Under the pieces are notes generated by a model. The model was not told the origin of the DNA and did no database searches. It worked only from the letters and a program-made list of their open reading frames with translations. DNA of 11,651 bases from an uncultured Spirochaetaceae bacterium (lineage in GTDB: Bacteria; Spirochaetota; Spirochaetia; Sphaerochaetales; Sphaerochaetaceae). Numbering within the stretch: the stretch's first letter is position 1; the number at the start of each line of letters is the position of its first letter. The DNA lies in contig CALXON010000099.1 in the NCBI GenBank assembly GCA_944389985.1, positions 1 through 11,651 of the forward strand, given 5' to 3'. The position numbers and the translations under genes are program-made. Of this stretch, positions 7,123-11,651 are shown one piece after another.

Positions 7123-7148
7123 GGGATTCTTGCCTAATGTCCTTTCTT
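7115..7148 (+). terminator. possible weak terminator after the coiled-coil gene
   Basis: AGGAC (7115-7119) can pair with GTCCT (7139-7143), and AGG (7122-7124) with CCT (7133-7135), giving an interrupted stem around an 8-nt loop, followed by TTCTT. The stem is short and broken and the T run is interrupted, so it may only attenuate read-through into ricT. Confidence 0.25.
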
Positions 7149-7149
7149 A

Positions 7150-8202
7150 ATGGTAGGTTTTCTGTATATGAAGAAGAATACGGCGCATGGTGATGATGAT
7201 TACGCCTATGTATATGTTGTGAAGAATCCGTCATACAACGATGTCTCTCTGTGTGCGTGGGACAGCGTGCTGTATGGCGGCACTCCTGTAATGTATGAGA
7301 CGAGGTTCGGTCTTGATCTGGGCCTTGTCGTCGGTCCGGCTCCCGTTCCAGGCAATGTCTATCAGCCGGGATACAGCAGTGTTCATGGCGCATGTCTTCA
7401 TTTCGGTGGGGAGTCGGAAGAGGATGATGTCAGATACACAGAGGAGGAGGGACAGCATCAGTGCGACGGCTGTTTCCACTGTCAGATAGCCAGAGAGCCT
7501 GAGAAGATGAAGGTCGACGGAGATGTGTCATGGATAGATCATCTGGCGACTCCATCAGAGATGGCACGCTATACGGAGAACAGCAGCAAGGAGGAGTATG
7601 CGCTCCGCATCTGCAGGGAGAAGATAAAGAAGCACAATCTCGGAATGAAGCTTGTGACAACCCACTTCCTTCTCGGAGAGCCGAAGGTCATATTCTTCTT
7701 CACGGCCGAGGAGCGGGTGGACTTCCGTGAGCTGGTGAAGGACCTTGTCTCTGTATTCCGCATGCGTATCGAGCTGAGGCAGATCGGAGTGCGTGATGAA
7801 TCGAGACTGATAGGAGGACTCTCGGTCTGTGGCCGTGATTACTGCTGTCATTCGATCACAAGGGAGATGGATCCCGTCACGATAAAGATGGCCAAGGAAC
7901 AGAATCTCTCACTGAACTCCATGAAGATATCAGGGCCATGCGGAAGACTGCTCTGCTGCCTTGCCTACGAATATGACTATTACATGGAGGAGAAAGCCTC
8001 CTGTCCGCCTGAAGGAACGAGGATCAGGCTCGACCGTGAGCTCTGGAAGGTCAGTGAGATCAACATACTCTCAAGAAAGATAACGCTCTCAGCCTCTGAG
8101 GGCCGTACGATCTCCATTCCTTTCGATGAGGTCTATTTCAACAGTGATACCGGCTTCTGGGAGGTTTCAGAGGAGTATCAGGAGGATCTGTTCTCCACCT
8201 GA
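7150..8202 (+). CDS. ricT: RicT/PSP1-domain regulatory iron-sulfur protein
   Basis: RicT (YaaT) is the PSP1-domain subunit of the RicAFT complex, which in Bacillus binds [4Fe-4S] clusters and stimulates RNase Y mRNA processing. The core signature is clear: VDFRELVKDL, FRMRIELRQIGVRDE, the cysteine motif VCGRDYCC (Cys227, 232, 233), KMAKEQNLSLN, and GPCGRLLCC (Cys264, 269, 270); numbering is from the ATG at 7150. At 350 residues it is longer than the Bacillus protein, mainly because about 50 extra residues (roughly 80-135) separate the N-terminal strands from the PSP1 core. That insertion is acidic and carries CDGCFHC (Cys105, 108, 111). The start is uncertain. ATG 7150 has no ribosome binding site and sits just after a terminator-like hairpin; the in-frame ATG at 7168 has TGGTAGGTT (7151-7159), a poor extended -10, 8 nt upstream. 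No ricA or ricF gene is visible. Confidence 0.9.
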   Translation: MVGFLYMKKNTAHGDDDYAYVYVVKNPSYNDVSLCAWDSVLYGGTPVMYETRFGLDLGLVVGPAPVPGNVYQPGYSSVHGACLHFGGESEEDDVRYTEEEGQHQCDGCFHCQIAREPEKMKVDGDVSWIDHLATPSEMARYTENSSKEEYALRICREKIKKHNLGMKLVTTHFLLGEPKVIFFFTAEERVDFRELVKDLVSVFRMRIELRQIGVRDESRLIGGLSVCGRDYCCHSITREMDPVTIKMAKEQNLSLNSMKISGPCGRLLCCLAYEYDYYMEEKASCPPEGTRIRLDRELWKVSEINILSRKITLSASEGRTISIPFDEVYFNSDTGFWEVSEEYQEDLFST

Positions 8203-8214
8203 TGTCTGGTATTC

Positions 8215-8223
8215 TGCTATAAT
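8215..8223 (+). promoter_or_regulatory. extended -10 promoter of addB
   Basis: TGCTATAAT combines the TGn extension with a perfect TATAAT hexamer in the 27-nt gap after ricT. The addB ATG starts 6 nt downstream at 8230, so the transcript should begin at or beside the start codon. No -35 box is apparent, and no Shine-Dalgarno sequence is present. This is the best of the three such promoters in the window. Confidence 0.6.
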
Positions 8224-8229
8224 CACAGC

Positions 8230-10752
8230 ATGGCATTCCTGGATGAACTGTACAGCTTTGTTGACGATGGGAAGGTGCTGGTGTTTCCTACAGAGGAGAG
8301 CGCCAGAGCATTCTCCGTCAGCTATGTACTGTCCAGAAAGAAGGGAATGCTGGCTTCCTCCGTACTTGCTTTCGATACCTTCTCAAAGCTTTTCTATCCT
8401 GATTCATCCTCAGAGGCGGCTGAGGCTGACAAGCTGCTTTTCTCCGCCTATGTCGCCGCAGTTCTCGGCGATGATCTGAAATACTTCGCGTCTGATGAGT
8501 ACCCCGAGCTCAGATCGGGTCTGAAGAGCGCTGTAAGGGCAATGCTTGAAAGCCTTCCTGAAGCTGACAGACTTCCACTACGGAGCCGTGACGCCCTTCA
8601 TGATATCCTTCTGATATCCTCCAGCTACAGGGACTTCCTGAAAGCCTCATCCCTTTCTGACAGATCATTCACTGAGCCCGATGTGCATGAGACGGAGAGG
8701 GAGCATGTTGTCGTGATGCCATCAGCGTTTCCTAAGGAAAGAAGACTGCTGAAGGCCCTTGAGCCTCTTTCCTCAGTGATGGTCCTGGATGCACCTCCTC
8801 AGGAATTTCCTCCTCTTTCCGTATATACGACTGAGAAAGAGGAGATCCGTGCGCTATTCATATCAATAAGGAAGCTTCTCGATGAGGATGTCCCGTTCTC
8901 GGATATCATCATCACGGTATCAGATCCGGAGAGACTCCTGCCGTATCTTTCTCAGGAAGCCTTCCTCCATGACATACCCATAAGGCTTGTGACAGGATCG
9001 TCACCTCTTGACTCATCATCGGGCAAATTCTTCTCTCTTCTGAAGAACATATACGAGTCATCATACTCCCTTGATTCACTCAAGGCATTCTTCCTCGATC
9101 CCTCGATGCCGTTCTCTGATCCCGTCGTTCTCCGCCATTTCATCTACCGTGCCGTCGAGGATGCCATAACATCCGCACCGGATCCTGGAAATGACAGATA
9201 CAAGAAGATCCCTGAGGAGCTCGGAGGAAAACTCTATGGCAGTTTCAGGAAGATCCTTGACAGCCTGATGAGGGAGACCCGTCCTGATAAGGTCATTCCT
9301 CTTCTGCACTCGCTCTCATCCCTTCTCTTCATTCCTGAGGAGTTTTCCCTCTCTGAGGAGGATGCCGGAGTGTACTCCTTTGCGATGAATGAGCTCAGTC
9401 TCTTCCTGGAAAGCGCCAGGATGGCATCATCTGCAGGGTATAATGCCTCCGTGCCGCTTTTCCCTCTCTTCATCGAGTATCTCGGTAAACGCCGCTACGT
9501 TCCGCGGCAGAAGAAGGAAGGTATAAGGATATATCCCTTCGGACAGGATGCGGCACTTGTATCTGAATACAGATTCATCATCGCGCTGAATGAGGAGGAG
9601 TGTGGAAGGATTGTAAGGGATGCATCGTTCCTTTCAGATTACGAGCTCTCGTCGCCCAGAGATGAGAAGAAGATCACCTCTGATATCCTCCGTGGCTACA
9701 TGGCTGTGACAGGGCATCTTCTCATGAGCGCGTCATCAGAGACATATGGCGGTACTGTGCTTCCCCTGATGGAGCTCAGACGGGAAATCTGTCACGCACC
9801 ATCAGATCCCTGGAGGAATGAATGCGGTGAATACGCTTCATCCATCTATCCTCTGCAGGCTGAAGGCAGACGGAATGCGCTTGTCTCCTCCCTGAAGATC
9901 TCCGGAAAGGATGTCACATACAGCGGGAAGGGTAAAAAGCTTGAAACACCGCTGAGGCTTTCATTCTCCGCTGCCGACAGCTACGAGCACTGTCCTTACA
10001 TGCACGCGCTTCAGTACAGGTTCTCACTGAGGAATCTCCGGAAGTACGTCCCTGACACCATGGATCATCTTGAGATAGGATCGAGACTCCACTCCGTGAT
10101 GGAAAGGTTCTATAAGGAGGGAGGTCGTGATCCTGATAGCAGGATACCAGTCCTGTTTGATGAGGAGATGGCTCTGTGGATGGACGGCAAGAGGCTGTCG
10201 GACGGAGTCGTGACTGAGATGAGGAAGTCATCCACAAGGCCGTCCAGAATGCTTGTGAGCTATCTGAGATCGATGTATCTCGGCAATCTGATCCGGGTAT
10301 CAGAGATGATGAATGATATGTCATCTCCTGTTCCGGGATTCGGACTGGAAGAGGAGCTGTCCCGTGATTTCCCCTCTCTCGGATTCTCCATCTACGGCAT
10401 CATCGACAGGATGGCGGAGCTCCCGGACGGCGGAGGTGTGCTCTTCGATTACAAGAAGGGGCGCAGGTTCCGTTCCGATGATCTTGAGAGGAAGAGCCTG
10501 CAGTTCTACATCTACCGCCTGCTTTCGGAGACAGGATCACCTGTGTATCCGGAGAAGGCTTACTTCGTGACGCTCCGTGATGCGGTGCTGTCAGAGGTCA
10601 GACTTGATCTTGGTGATGAGGATATCATCAGGAGGCTTTCAGAGGATGCTGACGGTATAAGAAACGGTTTCTGGAGGGCTGTCTCCTCCGATGAGAACTG
10701 CAGGGGCTGCCAGTACAGAGGAATATGCAGAAGGAGGTTCAGCATACGATGA
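8230..10752 (+). CDS. addB: AddB-like PD-(D/E)XK nuclease subunit of a helicase-nuclease
   Basis: An 840-residue partner of the helicase encoded next. AddAB complexes unwind and trim double-strand breaks to prepare for RecA loading. The N-terminal half starts VLVFPTEESAR, resembling the degenerate helicase-like domain of AddB, and has no Walker A motif. The C-terminal third is a RecB-type nuclease: His621 in the EIGSRLHSVMERF helix, Asp726 in GIIDRM, Asp740 and Lys742 in FDYK, and a QxxxY motif (Gln758-Tyr762). Four cysteines, Cys588 (HCPYM), Cys824, Cys827 and Cys833 (CRGCQYRGIC), form the iron-sulfur staple typical of AddB and related nucleases. All catalytic residues are present, so the nuclease should be active. 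It is somewhat shorter than many AddB proteins (about 900-1,150). The start is supported by the extended -10 6 nt upstream. The stop overlaps the next ATG as ATGA, strongly linking it to addA. A RexB name is possible, but the order and Fe-S motif favour AddB. Confidence 0.85.
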   Translation: MAFLDELYSFVDDGKVLVFPTEESARAFSVSYVLSRKKGMLASSVLAFDTFSKLFYPDSSSEAAEADKLLFSAYVAAVLGDDLKYFASDEYPELRSGLKSAVRAMLESLPEADRLPLRSRDALHDILLISSSYRDFLKASSLSDRSFTEPDVHETEREHVVVMPSAFPKERRLLKALEPLSSVMVLDAPPQEFPPLSVYTTEKEEIRALFISIRKLLDEDVPFSDIIITVSDPERLLPYLSQEAFLHDIPIRLVTGSSPLDSSSGKFFSLLKNIYESSYSLDSLKAFFLDPSMPFSDPVVLRHFIYRAVEDAITSAPDPGNDRYKKIPEELGGKLYGSFRKILDSLMRETRPDKVIPLLHSLSSLLFIPEEFSLSEEDAGVYSFAMNELSLFLESARMASSAGYNASVPLFPLFIEYLGKRRYVPRQKKEGIRIYPFGQDAALVSEYRFIIALNEEECGRIVRDASFLSDYELSSPRDEKKITSDILRGYMAVTGHLLMSASSETYGGTVLPLMELRREICHAPSDPWRNECGEYASSIYPLQAEGRRNALVSSLKISGKDVTYSGKGKKLETPLRLSFSAADSYEHCPYMHALQYRFSLRNLRKYVPDTMDHLEIGSRLHSVMERFYKEGGRDPDSRIPVLFDEEMALWMDGKRLSDGVVTEMRKSSTRPSRMLVSYLRSMYLGNLIRVSEMMNDMSSPVPGFGLEEELSRDFPSLGFSIYGIIDRMAELPDGGGVLFDYKKGRRFRSDDLERKSLQFYIYRLLSETGSPVYPEKAYFVTLRDAVLSEVRLDLGDEDIIRRLSEDADGIRNGFWRAVSSDENCRGCQYRGICRRRFSIR

Positions 10753-11651
10753 CATTCAGCGAGCTTCTTCAGCAGAAGGGAATAAGGCTGTCAGATGAGC
10801 AGATGGCAGCGGTAAGGGCAGAGCGTGCAGCTGTCGTGTCCGCAGGTGCGGGGTCAGGAAAGACTACTGTGCTCTCACTCCGTTTTGTGCGTCTTGTCCT
10901 TGAGAGGAAAGCTCATGCTGATGAGATTCTGACTCTGACATTCACAAGGAAAGCCGCCGCTGAGATGTATGAGCGTATCTATGGTCTTCTCTCCTATGCT
11001 GCGGAGCATGATGAGTACGCTGCGGAGGAGCTCTTATCACGGTTTCCTAAGGCAAGGATCTCCACTCTCGATTCGTTCTGGGGTGAGATAGCGCGTACCG
11101 ATTCGCTCCGGTATGGAATCATGAGGGACTTCTCCCTGATGGAGGCAGATGACCTTCAGGATATAGTGCGCATGGTCTTCGATGAGCTTTCAGAAGACCA
11201 GAGCCTTGATGACGCGTTCGTGCTCCTCTCCTCATCGTACTCGGAGGATGAGATCCTCGGGTTCCTGATGAGAGTAGCTTCTGACTTTGCCGATGTCATA
11301 ACCGGTTTCAGCAGTGAAGGAAACATGGAGTCATATGAGCTGTACCGGAAGCTTGTCGCTCAAAGGTATCTTCCGGCTTTCGACTCCGTTCTTGACGAGC
11401 TTGAACGTCTGAATGACGCTGATCCCGATTCCAAACTATACGAAAGCATAAAATCATTCCTGTATAGGTATAGAAATAATGAAATATATATTCCTGACTT
11501 CAGTCTGAATCTGCTGAGGCGGAAATGTGACAAGGAGCTTGCCTCCCTGATCAAGAATGTCTACCGTCCGATGAGGGAGAAGGTTCTGGCCTCATTCGCG
11601 ATAGAAAGAAGCAGGGATTATGCGGATGCCGTGTCGCGGCTTCTTGAACGT
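10749..11651 (+). CDS. addA: AddA-like UvrD/Rep-family helicase, N-terminal part
   Basis: The first 301 codons of a superfamily 1A helicase whose frame stays open to the window end. In AddAB, AddA is the 3'-5' motor subunit and usually carries its own C-terminal nuclease, which is out of view here. Seen are the Q-motif region LSDEQMAAV (Gln18), Walker A SAGAGSGKTT (Gly33-Thr40, Lys38), motif Ia LTLTFTRKAAAEM (61-73) and ISTLDSFWGEIAR (from 104), where the usual His is Asp. Walker B and later motifs lie beyond the window or in the unseen part. The ATG overlaps the addB stop by 4 nt (ATGA), so translation is probably coupled. UvrD or PcrA is unlikely, given the addB partner and the divergent segment after motif Ib. 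A short AT-rich patch near 11430-11500 encodes YRYRNNEIYI and remains in frame. Confidence 0.87.
   Translation, partial: MTFSELLQQKGIRLSDEQMAAVRAERAAVVSAGAGSGKTTVLSLRFVRLVLERKAHADEILTLTFTRKAAAEMYERIYGLLSYAAEHDEYAAEELLSRFPKARISTLDSFWGEIARTDSLRYGIMRDFSLMEADDLQDIVRMVFDELSEDQSLDDAFVLLSSSYSEDEILGFLMRVASDFADVITGFSSEGNMESYELYRKLVAQRYLPAFDSVLDELERLNDADPDSKLYESIKSFLYRYRNNEIYIPDFSLNLLRRKCDKELASLIKNVYRPMREKVLASFAIERSRDYADAVSRLLER

Noticed and set aside
8126..8479. A plus-strand frame bridging ricT and addB
   Set aside because: It overlaps both genes in another frame and has no motif; the addB start is supported by a promoter and by family similarity.
1..11651. CRISPR array, prophage or toxin-antitoxin module
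   Set aside because: No regularly spaced direct repeats, phage structural genes, integrase or paired small genes were found on either strand.

Overview
The window most likely comes from a spirochaete. The strongest pointer is a 630-residue protein with one N-terminal membrane helix, a very long coiled coil and an acidic tail, which matches the spirochaete-restricted SpiroCoCo family. The other genes (enzyme I of the PTS, Der, RicT, AddAB) fit a fermentative, host-associated or sediment spirochaete of moderate GC. Sphaerochaetales is my best guess, but I cannot establish the order from the sequence alone.

Layout. Positions 1-705 are the right-hand part of an IS200/IS605-family element: the C-terminal 183 codons of TnpB, then about 150 nt of structured non-coding DNA that looks like the omegaRNA scaffold and right end. 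The element stops about 12 nt past the 3' end of a minus-strand gene for a small membrane-anchored GerMN-domain protein (718-1218). A 74-nt divergent intergenic region follows. From there to the end everything is on the plus strand: ptsI (1293-3005), der (2992-4542), a HAD phosphatase-like gene (4529-5218), the SpiroCoCo gene (5230-7122), ricT (7150-8202), addB (8230-10752) and the start of addA (10749 to beyond the window). Gaps are 27 nt or less and three junctions overlap, so this is one compact array that probably has internal promoters.

How the genes work together. AddB and AddA form a double-strand-break-processing helicase-nuclease and are clearly translationally coupled. ptsI, der and the HAD gene are also coupled by overlaps, although their functions (sugar transport, ribosome assembly, phosphatase) are unrelated. 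RicT and the coiled-coil protein are chromosomal housekeeping or regulatory genes.

The most interesting pattern is regulatory. Three genes (GerMN, ptsI, addB) have an extended -10 element, TGnTAnAAT, exactly 6 nt upstream of an ATG. Transcription would then begin at or next to the start codon, so the mRNAs would be leaderless. For GerMN this moves the likely start to the second ATG. Other points of note are a CxxCxxC-bearing insertion in RicT, a pilin-like TLIE segment in the GerMN protein, and a plus-strand terminator-like hairpin just beyond the transposon. I see no phage, CRISPR array, tRNA or rRNA, and no clear sign of an entirely new system.
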